Shown here piece by piece: positions 49,353-60,840 of a DNA stretch of 64,000 nt. The notes beneath the pieces are model-generated. The model was given only the letters and a program-made list of their open reading frames with translations. It had not been told where the DNA came from and ran no database searches. A program made the translations under genes and the position numbers. This DNA is from Membranipora membranacea (taxonomy: Eukaryota > Bryozoa > Gymnolaemata > Cheilostomatida > Membraniporidae). Location: positions 11,318,062 through 11,382,061 of the forward strand of contig OU612074.1 of NCBI GenBank assembly GCA_914767715.1. The letters are read 5' to 3'. Position 1 is the first letter of the stretch; the number at the start of each line of letters is the position of its first letter.

Positions 49353-52300
49353 TGATTTAACAAACAATCTGATATCAGACTGCATGTCATGCCAGTAATA
49401 ATATAATCTGAGCCTTGACTCCGTCCTGTCCATGCCACTGTGATCCATCTCATGGAACGATTTTATCAGCTTTGCCTGGTAATATTCCGGCACCAAAATT
49501 TTATCTTCATTCTCAGGATGAGTTGTGATCATTAATACACCGTCCTGGAATTTCATTGAGGGCATTTTACCAATATAGAATCGAGTAATTCGAGGTAAAT
49601 GCTTGCAGTTCTTATGTGATATGCTTTTATTCTCTTTTAGACTCTGAATGATAGGCATGAGATGTGGATCTTCAGCTTGAGCCAGCACTAGTTCATCCGT
49701 GGATAGACCAACGGAGAAGTCAACTGACCGGACTGTGAAACCACATTCATCCTCAGGTTCCTCGCTGAGAGGTTGCTGCGATGCTGAAGGGAGTCGAGAT
49801 AAAGCATCAGCATTAGAGTGCTGGCGACCTGGTCTATGAATCACATCGAATTTATATGATCCCAGGACCTCCAACCATCTGGCTAGAATTCCCTGTGGAT
49901 TCTTGAGATTGTGTAACCATATCAGAGAGTGATGGTCAACCCGACATACAAACTCTGACCCATACAGGTATGTATGGAAATGTCTTACGGCAGACACTAG
50001 TGCTAGCATTTCCTGTTTAGTCACTGGATATTTCTTTTGACTATCTGAGAGTCTTTTACTAAAGAAAGCAATGGGTTTTTCATCCCCATCCTTATCAATC
50101 TGAGCCAGTACAGCTCCCATAGCTTCACCACTACAGTCAGTGTCCAAAATGAAAGGTATTGTCCAGTCTGGGAATGACAGAGATGTGAAACTCGCTAAAC
50201 TGTCCTTTAATGTCTGGAATGCATTTTGGCATTCCTCATTCCACGCAAGTTTCCTTGACTGGTTTTTCTTTTTCAACAGGTGGAACAGAGGGACAGCAAT
50301 CTCTGCAAACCTCTCCACAAACTTCCTGTAATACCCTGTGAGACCAAGGAAACTTCTCAGCTCTTTAATGCAGGTAGGAGTGGACACTTCCTGAATTGCC
50401 TTTACTTTGGCTGGGTCTGTATGAATACCATCCTGATTAACGATATGGCCCAAAAACTCAACTTCCTGTTTGAGTAAATGTGTCTTAGACACTTTGATTT
50501 TTAAATTGGCTTTTTGCAGCCGCTCTAACATGGTATCCAACCTGGTCAGATGTGTTTCTTCATCTGAACTGAAGACAATTATGTCGTCGAGATACACTAG
50601 TAGTGATTGCCATTGCAATCCTTGTAACACTTTCTCCATCAACCTTTCGAAGGTGGCTGGAGCACCACACAATCCCATACCGAGTACACGCCATGTATAG
50701 ACTCCGCTTTTGGTGCAAAAAGCTACCATTTCCTTAGCGTCAGGGCTTAAGGAGCACTGCCAATAACCAGATAAAAGGTCAAATGTGCTAAAAAGAGTTG
50801 AACCTCTCAGTGCCTCTAGTGAGTCGTCAATACGTGGTAGGGGTTGTGATGGAATATAAGTTGCTTTATTTAGCTTGCGGTAGTCCTGGACAAACCGACT
50901 GGTTCCATCTTTCTTAGCTATCAGTAGAACAGGAGCACTATTTGGTGACACTGTACGTTCAATGATGCCCTTTTTCAATAGTTCATCTACATGCTTTTCT
51001 ATTTCTAGGTTAGCATGATATCCTACTCTATATGGAGGAAGCCTGATTGGTTGGGTGCCAGGTTTGAGCATGATTTCATGAGGAACCAGATCACAATAAC
51101 CCATGTCATATGCATCCTTGGAAAACACATCCTGATATTTGACGAGGAGTTGTCTCATCTTTGACTTACTGTCAACTGAGATATATTCAGGTAAGGTGTC
51201 GAATAGGGGTTTGACATGGTCTGGCAAGACCGATTCTGAGTCAATGGTGACATCACAATTCTGGATGGTTGTGCCATTCCAGTCTAGTACCTCAGGTTCA
51301 TGTATGTCAATAATGTTTCCATCAGTGAGGAAAGCTATTGGGGTGTCTTGGGCAATGTGGATGGCTTCTGCGGTTATGTTGGCAACTCTGAGTACCAAAC
51401 ACTCTTTCACGTAGCATCTTGATGCAATTAGATTGTACGAATCAACTACTCTGAAGTTTGGCTCTATGAGTCCTCCGCCCTCTATGGTGGTGTGAGCATA
51501 CATAGGTATAACTCTTTCTGAGTAGGCCTCAATGGTCACTGACCGAGCTGAGTAGCATGCACACGCTAGCCTGTCACCACTACTGTTCACTAGAGGTATA
51601 GATTGCTGTAGCATTCTGAGGTTCATTTCATTGAGGTCCAGTACACATCCAAATGCCACCAGAAAATCCATGCCAATGAAACCATTTTCAGTAATGTCAG
51701 CCACCTCCATAAGTCCTAACAAGTTTTCACTGCCTAACTTGACATTCACCTCATGCTTGCCATAACAAGATATAGGACTGCCAGTTGCAGTTTTACCCTT
51801 CGGTTTTCCAGGTTCACACTGACCATCTAGGATACCTAGCTTGATAGCATGCACTTTACTCAATATGGAGGTGGTAGCACCCGTGTCAACCAAAAACACA
51901 GTTTTGTACCCATTTACCTCCACCGGTACATAAGGTGAGTATAAATCTGATCGCCGTATTCTTCTTACATCGATTAATTGATCATCAGAAGGATCTGATT
52001 GCTGATATGGTAATACTTCTAATAATAAGTTCAGAGTTGTCTCCTCTTTTTCAAGAGGTAAACCTGATGCATGTAAATCAATCTTATCTGGTATAACATA
52101 ACCTGGAGATGGACCTGTGTTGCTAGACTCCAATTCAAATTCTGCTAGCTTAGATCCCATCTCACTAACCATAGCAATGGCCGGTTCAATGTTTACCTTT
52201 TTAGACTGAGCTCTCTGCTGAGATACTGAAGAACCAAGACCATGATCAACTAATCGAGTCTTTGAAGTATCATGTATACTAGGAAGACAGAACTGTGTGG

Positions 52301-52424
52301 CCTTTGCTGGTTCACTATATGGCAAGGTGAGTACCTGTATAACTCTTCTAACAATGTTAGCAGGTTTCAGTGAGGTGACCTCAAACATATCAGTTTTTGT
52401 CACATCATAGCCATGTTGATACAA
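49338..52424 (-). CDS. pol: Pol of the LTR element: protease, RT, RNase H and start of integrase
   Basis: 1028 codons in the -1 frame relative to gag; the open frame reaches upstream past 52424 into the gag end. Aspartic protease motif DTGA at residues 180-183; RT core with FVQDYRKLNK and YLDD at 611-614; RNase H with D761, E806 and D830 visible; a chromatin-type spacer; then the integrase zinc region (FHEMDHSGMDRTESRLRLYY and KSC near the end). After KSC (about 49350) the sequence jumps to a part of the integrase that normally lies well over 100 residues further on, in another frame, and pol stops at 49338. RT and RNase H look intact, so reverse transcription may still work. Confidence 0.9.
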   Translation of the reverse strand: MYQHGYDVTKTDMFEVTSLKPANIVRRVIQVLTLPYSEPAKATQFCLPSIHDTSKTRLVDHGLGSSVSQQRAQSKKVNIEPAIAMVSEMGSKLAEFELESSNTGPSPGYVIPDKIDLHASGLPLEKEETTLNLLLEVLPYQQSDPSDDQLIDVRRIRRSDLYSPYVPVEVNGYKTVFLVDTGATTSILSKVHAIKLGILDGQCEPGKPKGKTATGSPISCYGKHEVNVKLGSENLLGLMEVADITENGFIGMDFLVAFGCVLDLNEMNLRMLQQSIPLVNSSGDRLACACYSARSVTIEAYSERVIPMYAHTTIEGGGLIEPNFRVVDSYNLIASRCYVKECLVLRVANITAEAIHIAQDTPIAFLTDGNIIDIHEPEVLDWNGTTIQNCDVTIDSESVLPDHVKPLFDTLPEYISVDSKSKMRQLLVKYQDVFSKDAYDMGYCDLVPHEIMLKPGTQPIRLPPYRVGYHANLEIEKHVDELLKKGIIERTVSPNSAPVLLIAKKDGTSRFVQDYRKLNKATYIPSQPLPRIDDSLEALRGSTLFSTFDLLSGYWQCSLSPDAKEMVAFCTKSGVYTWRVLGMGLCGAPATFERLMEKVLQGLQWQSLLVYLDDIIVFSSDEETHLTRLDTMLERLQKANLKIKVSKTHLLKQEVEFLGHIVNQDGIHTDPAKVKAIQEVSTPTCIKELRSFLGLTGYYRKFVERFAEIAVPLFHLLKKKNQSRKLAWNEECQNAFQTLKDSLASFTSLSFPDWTIPFILDTDCSGEAMGAVLAQIDKDGDEKPIAFFSKRLSDSQKKYPVTKQEMLALVSAVRHFHTYLYGSEFVCRVDHHSLIWLHNLKNPQGILARWLEVLGSYKFDVIHRPGRQHSNADALSRLPSASQQPLSEEPEDECGFTVRSVDFSVGLSTDELVLAQAEDPHLMPIIQSLKENKSISHKNCKHLPRITRFYIGKMPSMKFQDGVLMITTHPENEDKILVPEYYQAKLIKSFHEMDHSGMDRTESRLRLYYYWHDMQSDIRLFVKSCLHL

Positions 52425-52477
52425 TAATTCCTTTGTTGGCTTTTCAGACAGTTTATGTTGCTGAGTCCCATTCCCTA

Positions 52478-53779
52478 TTACTGCCTGATTGATTGTCCGG
52501 GAATGGGCAACCCATTTCCCTGGCGGTCACACTTGTTATCAAAGTGGGGGCCTCCACAGTGTCGACAAGGCTGACACACATATGGCATATGAGCCGCACC
52601 ACAGTGTTTACACGGTCGTGTTATTCTTGGTTGAGTACCAGCGGTTGGGATAGTAGGTGATACATTCTTTTGCTCTATTGTAGACAGTGCCACAACTGGC
52701 GAGGATCTAGGAGGCTGAGATATTTGACTCTGATTACGCCTGAAGGGCGAGTCATGACCGTACCATACATCATGGATGGCAGCTCTCTGTACGGCCTCCT
52801 CAAGAGTTTTCGGGCACTCCCGATTCAGCTCATATTTGATATGGACACTGGGCAAGGAGCGAATGAAATTACTGATGGTAATTTTCTCCCTTGTAAATTT
52901 GTCACAGTCATGATAGACAACTTCTACCATCTTCCTTATGTCATTGGCTAGGTCGGAGATGGACTCATGCTGCCCCTTTTTCCGGCTATCTAGCAACACT
53001 GTATATTTTTGCACCAATAAATGGTTACCATATCTGTTCTCTAATTTTTCAAATACTGTCCTAGAATCTGAGACCTGCTCATAGAGGATACACTCTTTAG
53101 CAGCACCAATTAGGCACTGTTTAAGCCATAGAGTGATGATCTTCTCATCCTCCCAGCCGTTTAGCTCCACACATTCAGCAAACAACAGTTTGAATACGGT
53201 GAGATCACCAGAACCATCAAACTTAGGCAAGTCGCCCAGTGGTTTACAAGCTCTGGCTCTTCTTGGCAGGTCAACAACTGGAATTTCACATGGCCGTCTC
53301 CTAGGAGCAGGCACAGGACGCTGACTCGCAGAACTAGGTGCCAGAGTCTGATAAAGGGTGTCAGGCTCTCTATGTATAGGCGATGACTGATGCTGATGGC
53401 CAGCACTAGCTAACCCATATACTATGGATGACAGGTCAGTCATCCGTCTCTCCATGTATTCCTGTATTTCTTTTGTATGTGCCTTATTTCTTTCCATGGC
53501 CGCCATCATCTCGCCATGATTCCGCTCAATGGAAGCTGATAAATTGGCTGACAGGTCCGTCAAACTGACAGTATTGGATTGTTCGAATAAGCGACCTGGC
53601 TGAGGGCGGGTATCGTTAGCACCTTGCCTCTGCCCAGCAAGCTTATGACTAGGTATCTGAACCTGTTCAGTTCTTTCCAGAGCTGAGGCAAGCCAAGCGG
53701 GCTGTGATCTTCTAGTAGTCTGAGTTCTTGGCCGTGCTGACTGGCCTTGAGCAACTGGTCGATCTGTATTTGATGCCAT
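52478..53779 (-). CDS. gag: Gag of the LTR element, about 433 aa
   Basis: The open frame extends to 53863, but the first ATG is at 53779 and the upstream part overlaps the likely primer-binding site, so 53779 is chosen. The middle has the retrotransposon Gag core (PKFDGSGDLTVFKLLFAECV, then SISDLANDIRKMVE). Two C-terminal zinc knuckles, CKHCGAAHMPYVC and CRHCGGPHFDNKC, both read CX2CX3HX4C, one residue shorter than the usual CX2CX4HX4C. Gag forms the particle and packages RNA. The frame is intact. Pol follows in the -1 frame, so a ribosomal frameshift near the gag stop is expected, though no classic slippery heptamer was seen. Confidence 0.88.
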   Translation of the reverse strand: MASNTDRPVAQGQSARPRTQTTRRSQPAWLASALERTEQVQIPSHKLAGQRQGANDTRPQPGRLFEQSNTVSLTDLSANLSASIERNHGEMMAAMERNKAHTKEIQEYMERRMTDLSSIVYGLASAGHQHQSSPIHREPDTLYQTLAPSSASQRPVPAPRRRPCEIPVVDLPRRARACKPLGDLPKFDGSGDLTVFKLLFAECVELNGWEDEKIITLWLKQCLIGAAKECILYEQVSDSRTVFEKLENRYGNHLLVQKYTVLLDSRKKGQHESISDLANDIRKMVEVVYHDCDKFTREKITISNFIRSLPSVHIKYELNRECPKTLEEAVQRAAIHDVWYGHDSPFRRNQSQISQPPRSSPVVALSTIEQKNVSPTIPTAGTQPRITRPCKHCGAAHMPYVCQPCRHCGGPHFDNKCDRQGNGLPIPGQSIRQ

Positions 53780-53867
53780 TGTTTGTTTGCTTTTAGATTT
53801 TGCTGAGTCCGCACCAACGATAAACTCCGTAGCTTTGTAATTAAGCTCACCCGAGGACGCCAAAGGC

Positions 53868-54791
53868 TGTGGTACGGGAAATCTCGAAAGGGTGGAACAC
53901 CTGGCCGTTACCTGGCTAGGGTTTGGTTCTCAGGCTAACGGTATCTAGCTAACCAAACTCACCATGAATGAGCCGAGAGAGGATAACTCCTGGGTAGAGA
54001 ATTCCTGGATAGCTATCTTCAGCCTAAAGAGGGTCGTACTGGTGGCAAAGCCAACCTAGCAGAGCTGTTTACTGAGGGTCGTACTGGTGGCAAAGCCAAC
54101 CTAGCAGAGCTGTTTACTGAGGGTCGTACTGGTGGCAAAGCCAACCTAGCAGAGCTGTTTACTGAGGGTCGTACTGGTGGCAAAGCCAACCTAGCAGAGC
54201 TGGTGTCTCGAGTAGCTTACAAGCGGAGCTTGTAGCGGGTGCATTTATATCTGATAGTATACGTTGCGAAGCGGGATGTACCCTGACCTTGCCCTCTGAG
54301 CAGATTGAGCGGGACGCACCCGGAACCTGGACTGTGTAGCCTTAGCTAAATGAGGTGTATTGACTATATATTCAGACCGGACACTGAAACGCACTTCCTG
54401 GGAGTAATATTGGAAATGCGATAGACTGTCTGTGATAATACTGTAAGACGGTGCAGCCGTCTTAATATTGAGTTCCATGTCGATAATTGCTAAGATTAAA
54501 TGTGTATAGAATATATATTCATGATGTCCGTGAGATTGCTTCTGCAATAAATATATATATGTTGAAGCCGTCTACATGATATTGATAATATAATATGTTC
54601 CAGTTTAAATCAGGGTAGATAACCCTTTTCACATCAGAATGACTCTGTTTGACTTTGAATATTCTATATTTAGAATATTCAAAATTAGTAGGCATGATAC
54701 ATCCATTATAATAGCAGACAGCAAGAGTTGTCCCCTCAAGAATGTGTGTTACTGGGCTCGCTACATTATTTATAGCCTCAAAACTACCTCA
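53868..54791 (-). repeat. 5' LTR (right), 924 bases
   Basis: Upstream LTR in the element's sense. Four 45-base internal repeats (unit start GAGGGTCGTACTGGTGGC) from 54029 to 54202. It should contain the promoter; the start site was not located. Confidence 0.92.
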
Positions 54792-56802
54792 ACCGCATAC
54801 AGAGTTCATAGGCATGATCATTGTTCTGAGTGAATGGGAACTGTCTAGAAATGAGTTTCCACAAAGAAATATGAAGGGGGAACCTTAAGAACACAGTCCC
54901 CACTGGATTCTGTGCAAAAACAGTGTGCAGTTGTCTATTTTGACTGGATATCCATCATACTAGATGATCACCCTAAAGGCGACTGCCAGAAAGCCACTGG
55001 CCATAAAGCCACTGGCCAAAAGGCCACTAGTCATAACTCCAGGGTAATAAGGTAACTGGTTCGGAATTGCCCTCTCACGTTCAAACCTTCCAAAATGAAG
55101 AGTTGCCCTCTCTCTTCGAATTTTCACAGGCTTTGATATGATTGGCCCATTACATCTTACTTTTTTCTTATTGGCCTGTTCAATAACTTCATACTGATTA
55201 CAATATCTGTGTTGGGGAACACTGAGTTAGTTATCGATATTGCTAGTAGTCAACTTTCTGAACAGCAGTCAGACTCAGTGTCACCAATCAGTTACTTCAC
55301 AGACACATAAGACCACGATGAAGAGATGATGAGCCAACTCAGCTTCACAAGAAGAAGAAGAATGAAATTAGAACAGCTGTGAATGGACTTGATTGAATCA
55401 ATTTGTTGTAGCTCTCAGGTAAATAAATGTTATTTATATTTGGTACACTACTATTCTACTACTCAGTTGTGAGTGAAAAATGAGTAGACTTACTAAGAAG
55501 TCTAGCTAGTAACTGTTAGTTACTATCACTACTAGTAGCTTTCTGTAGTTGGCCAATGGTACCAGTCCAATGTACATGTGCAGTGTAATATCAAGCAAGG
55601 AGAAGGACTCCTAAGAGTTGTAAGAGGGGGGAAAGGCTCATACATGTCCAAGGAGTTTACTCCTTACTCTTCGCTTTGTTGTTTGTTGGTGGTGGCATGT
55701 TTAGGTGGGCAACTCTCGTGCAACTAATTGTCTAGAACTGTTATTGCTAATCTACTATGGCTACATGTAGGCCTACATACTTTACATTGTAAGGAAATGC
55801 CCCCTCTCTTTACTACAACTACACTACAGCCCATGTAGGCTGGGTCTTGTATTTGTATAAAGTGTGTGCATAGGCTTTGCCTCGGCGCAACTGACGGATC
55901 ATTATTGCTTTATGTCAACCATTCCCAACTGTCTGAGACTGGTGGGGTCACCCTTAAATACAAACAGCAAAACTATATACATATTAGTATACACTTTATT
56001 TACTGATCAAGCATGCGCATATAAGACCAAGTGGTACATCATCATCTAGCCTAGTAGGCGAGACCTGCTTTTAGCTTCGTTCGAGAATTGGCCACTAATC
56101 AATTGAACTATGCTCACTCTTGTGTGAACTATTTGCGAACAAATTTATCTGAGGAGCGAGGATATTGAGCATTTAAGTTGTAATGATCTTTTGGTTTACA
56201 AAGCACAGCTCATGCTAATTGAAATATTCCCTGGTCTATAATGTAATAAAGAATATACCAACCCCGATCACCAGAGGAAGGAAACCAGTGCAGACCTTGC
56301 CTTTTGCCAATGGTATTGTATTCAAATGATTTGTTGGCTGTACAGAGTCTCAACTGCATCACAGTGGTCATTTCATTATAATAAGCAGTGATCGGGGAGG
56401 GGGGCGGATTGCATATAATATTACATGTGTGGGCTCTTTGAGTTGCAAGCATGTACTTCGCCTTAATTCAAGGTCAACCACTGACAACCATTGGTTCTAG
56501 TGGTCTGTAGTTGGAGAGTAGAGAAATTGGTTACTGAGAGAAACTAGACCATTGCCAGCTTGCACACAATTGCAAAAGTTTCCCAAATGTAAATCTTCAT
56601 CAATAGAATTGTGTATTCAAGTGTTGTAGCGGTACTAGCTCGCTAGAGTATAACGCTGGTTTAATTATTCGTCTTGTTAATTTGGGAAAAAAGTAGATAG
56701 GCCTAGATACAAGAAATGACTCCTTTTGATTGCAGATTTTTTTGTATTTTAGTCTACATTGTAAAGCAACACAGACCGCAGAATAGTACTGAGAACAGTA
56801 CA

Positions 56803-59800
56803 ATGAAGAAGAGAGTGTTTGGGTGGTTTACAGCAGATGTGATACAACTCGTAGTATCAATAGTCGTTCAGCTTACTCAATTCAAACAGGTAAGCAGACA
56901 ATCAAATTTTCAATTTCGGTTGTAAAATTTGATTAAGTTGCAGCAGGGAACTGACCCAGAAAGGCTTGAGATGGCTGGGGTTATAAGCATCGATATCTCC
57001 ACTGTTACACTTGCATCGAGCATCGTTAGTAATATAATGATATAAATGTCAGGTGATATGTGTAGGCTAACTGATGATAATTGTGTCGGTGTAATCGTTG
57101 AAGTATCATGGCATAAATTTGGTAAAAACTGCTTGAACACTGGCAGGCCTCAGCAAGAATTTTTCATTGAAGCCGGCCAGTTAGTGTAATTAGGAGTTCG
57201 GTGACTATCAGAGTTGTGCTCTTTTTTTCATGGAGGGAACAACTCATTCCATCTCGCAACATCAAGTCACCTCTTCCCTATATTCCACCCTCCTTGCCAC
57301 AGCTCATTATCTTGAATGATCATTTTAGTTACAAATTTGCTGGCGTTATGTGCTGATCAAACCTATAGATCGAGTGTTTCCATTCCAAGACACCAGATAT
57401 AAAATTTCACAAACTTCTTCACCAACGGCTGGCAAATCTGTTTCCATCATAGGTCTTTAAGTGTTGTGTTATTTGTAATTTGGCAACATGCTAGAATCAG
57501 GCTCTCAATGCAGAGAAAATTGAAGGGTCCAGGGATGAACCTTGTAGCAGCAAAGTCATGTTATAAGACTGCAAATAATTTGAATGCAAATAATGTACTT
57601 AGGACATTGGAATGTATTATATTCATACTTTATCACATCATCAACTAAATATTTGTTGCAGAGAATACAGGAGAAAGACTGATTCAGTATGGCATGATAA
57701 TGGCAGAGTTACGCATCAGAACCTTTGGTGGTTTGAATTCTGTCCTGAGAAATCTTGATGTACCGAGTGAGTGTCTGAGTGTCAAATAGTTACATTATTA
57801 TTATTCATGATGGGTCATGATATACTCTTCGCTACCCTGACGCAGTGATCATTTGTATTTGATTGTCCAAATCAATGATACCATCGGTAGCCTAATTGGT
57901 AACCATATCTCATACTCATTGAAAGACCCCCCTCCCTCCCTCCCTTCACCTGCTATCTACCTTATCAACCTAATTAGTGGTTAACTAATTAGTTTGATAA
58001 GGTAGATTGCAGGTGAAGGAAGGGGGGGGGGGATGAATGAAATGATAATGAAATCTGTCTCTTAAAGTATTGTCAATTGTTCGAATGTGGTTATCATGGG
58101 GCATTTAACTTCCCAACATATGTTGGTGTGTGGGTAATTCTAGGTCACAGGCCCTAAATAAAATTAAACAGCATAAAACTTGTTTCTAATTTATAGTCAA
58201 CTAAACGTATAGCCTTGGGAGTAAGTTTAGTTTAGCTAGTCTTGAGATGACTTAATGTAAGCTAGCATTAAATTTTGGCTAGTGAAGGTTGAAGTCCATA
58301 AAAAGAAAAAAAGGGTGGGCGTATGTTTGCTACTCTTGAAGTTAGCTTTTTCAAGCCTGCGCAAAATGAAGAAAATTTCCTCCTATGAATACTTTACTCC
58401 TCTATGGAACTTTTTATGAACATTATATCTGCTTGATTTTGATTACTGTACCTTACATTTTAGAACGTACCTGAGGCATTGGATTAGCAGGATGTTGGCA
58501 CCTATTGACATTTGACTACCGCGTCAAACAACTTGAAGGCAGTTAGTGTAGGAAGAACAAGTATTCATCAGATAAAGTGGTAAGCTACTCTCACACTACT
58601 CTGTAAGTCTACTCATTCTTCACGACTGAGAAGTAGAGTAGTACTCTACTACTCAGTCGTGAAGAATGAGTAGACTAACTAAGAAGTCTAGCTAGTAACT
58701 GTTAGTTATTATCCCCTAGCAGGTATTGCTCACTCACCTGGTGAGCGATCAGATTGTGATTTTGGTTTTTAAGTGTTGTGTTATTTGTAATTTGTTAAAA
58801 TGTTAGAATCCGGCTCCAAATGCAATGATCTCAGTGCCCTAACTTCATATCAAGATAGGGTGAAAGAAAGAGGGCTTACATGGTTTTCATCATTAATAAT
58901 ACATCTGGTAAAAAAATCCAAAACTAAGAATTGCGAAAAAAATTCATCCTCAGCCATTCATATTTGTTGAGCCGACCTCAGCTGTTTCAGGGGAAACAAT
59001 TGGTCCATAGTCAATATGTTATATAATATGTGCCGAAATGTGAGTTGCTGGCAGTCAATGTAACATTGTATATACCCTAAGAGAGTTAAGTATTTGCAGC
59101 AGGGAAAATTCACAAATAGCTACATTTAAAGCAAGCTAACATTTGCTCTCATTTCTTCATATAGACTCCCTACTCCGCTAGAAGAGTAATTTACTGCAAA
59201 TCATCTTTAGACAACTATCCTGAATATTATGTAAGATCAAGTTTATCGTCCTACTGTATTTAGAGTGATATATGAATATCTCAAAAAACTCAATATTCAC
59301 ACCCGTATATATATATAATATGTGGTTTTAGATCAGAAGATGATTTGATGGTATTCAGTAGCTAATAAACCATGGCTTCCCGCCAGAAATTGCCAGAAGA
59401 TTAAACCGTGAGTTACTTCAATACCATTGGACCCCACTTTCAATGATGGGATTACTCTAGTGGAGTAATGTTAGTTCAATAGGAAAAGTTTGCATTTCGA
59501 GAAAATGGCTTGAAGTAATAAAATTATGGCTAGCCAACATTTTCTCAACTCCGTCACTTGACATTAACTTCCAGTGGGTGACCTCACGTTCAAAGTTTTA
59601 AGATACTTGGGTTTTAATGAGCTGATTGGATGGTTGTGACAGGGTTGTCACATCCAATTCTTGAGAAAGGCACCCAAGTGCCTTCGGAGTTCACCTCTAT
59701 TACAAAAACTAAGTGCAGACAACCATTGCAGTACTAACAGTCTGCTGAATAACAATAAAAAAAGCATGGCTGTAAATGCTGTTGGCAAATTCCCACATGA

Positions 59801-60840
59801 TTATAATATAAGTTGTATGTCAATTAAAATATTTTCACCCCTGCATTTCCGGTTGCTCCAATCCTAGTAAAATCCAAGTAAAACGATGTTGTCTTGTGTT
59901 GATGGCTGGAGGGGGAGCAGCTCCAAATATATGCAAATTAGATTAAAATTTTTCTTGAGGTAGAGAATGTTTTACTTTTTGTCACCATGCTCAGTAAATA
60001 ACCTAACAAAGAGTCAAGTAGATGTCGAGCACATAGTGCTTGCTTTCCAATCTAGTCAATGCAATGTCACAGTGTATGTTATGTCATTATCCCTATCGTT
60101 TTATCCAATTTTTCTGCATTTTGATTCGCTTCTGGTGTCACCAGTAAAATGGGAGGAACTTGAAATGTAGGCATTTATCACAGAACTTGTAATGGTTCTG
60201 GATCAAAGAAAGAAGAAATATGTCTTCATCCAACCAACTTAACATTATTGATCGCCAACCACCCAACCAACGCTACTCCATATTGAAAAGTTTCCCCACT
60301 CCTGATTGCTAAAATGAATTATTCTGAGCCATGATTTTTGCGTCATATTGTGTACTCTGATCTAAACTTCAACAGTGCCTCTGTTAGAAGGGAATTAGGG
60401 GGGGGGGTTATTGTATGACACCTGAAGCTTTTGAACAAACCATCGGAGTGAGCATTTGCTAATGTTGTTTCACCTTGGGCCTGACACTGAGCTTATATAT
60501 ATTATATCTGCTTTCGCTTTGCATACTTTTGTCTTTTGTGATAGTATGGTACTTCAAAAAGTGCTGTTTTGATGTGGCCGCGTGGGCCTACATACATCTC
60601 AATTCGGAGTTTAGTGGACAGTCATAGCTTCCTCATATTCTATAGACGGCATACAATAGATAGCTGTCAGGAGGTCATTTCTCACAGATATACTCATATA
60701 TGGTGTCCCAAACTCCGCACATAATTTTTTTCTACAACAATCTTACCGTTTTTTTACTTCACATCATGAAATTTCTACATACAAGATTATTTTTTACAGT
60801 TTTACTATTTGGAGGAGTGAACGTAGAATGGGGACAGTGA
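56803..60840 (+). CDS. Possible small three-exon gene, unrecognised
   Basis: Exon 56803-56889 opens with ATG and encodes MKKRVFGWFTADVIQLVVSI and a hydrophobic rest before gtaagc. Exon 57664-57766 (NTGERLIQYGMIMAELRIRT) has a good donor and joins in phase if the acceptor is CAGAG. Exon 60800-60840 would join in phase and end in TGA (GGVNVEWGQ). The product would be about 76 residues. The phases agree, but the exons are short and match no family I know, so this may be chance. Other exon-like stretches lie at 60845-61015 and 61297-61450. Confidence 0.25.
57927..58028. repeat. Hairpin with about 40-base arms and polypyrimidine/polypurine flanks
   Basis: CTTCACCTGCTATCTACCTT and onward pairs with AAGGTAGATTGCAGGTGAAG; the stem is bordered by a C/T-rich run on the left and a G run on the right that also pair. 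Confidence 0.8.
58603..58681. repeat. Near-perfect palindrome of about 70 bases
   Basis: GTCTACTCATTCTTCACGAC at the left pairs with GTCGTGAAGAATGAGTAGAC at the right around AGTAGAGTAGTACTCTACT. The right half and following bases also match 55446-55528. Confidence 0.85.

Larger units (their letters stand above)
47251..54791 (-). mobile_element. Ty3/Gypsy-type LTR retrotransposon, 7.5 kb
   Basis: Long direct repeats at 47251-48129 and 53868-54791 bound gag and pol reading frames on the minus strand. On that strand the LTRs start TG and end CA, and a 5-base duplication flanks the element. Next to the 5' LTR, TGGCGTCCTCGGGTG on the minus strand (from about 53863 down) could be a tRNA primer-binding site. 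No clear polypurine tract was seen at 48130-48160. The LTRs differ at only about seven positions plus one repeat unit, so the insertion is recent. Domain order is protease, RT, RNase H, integrase, as in Ty3/Gypsy, but the integrase is broken. Confidence 0.93.
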
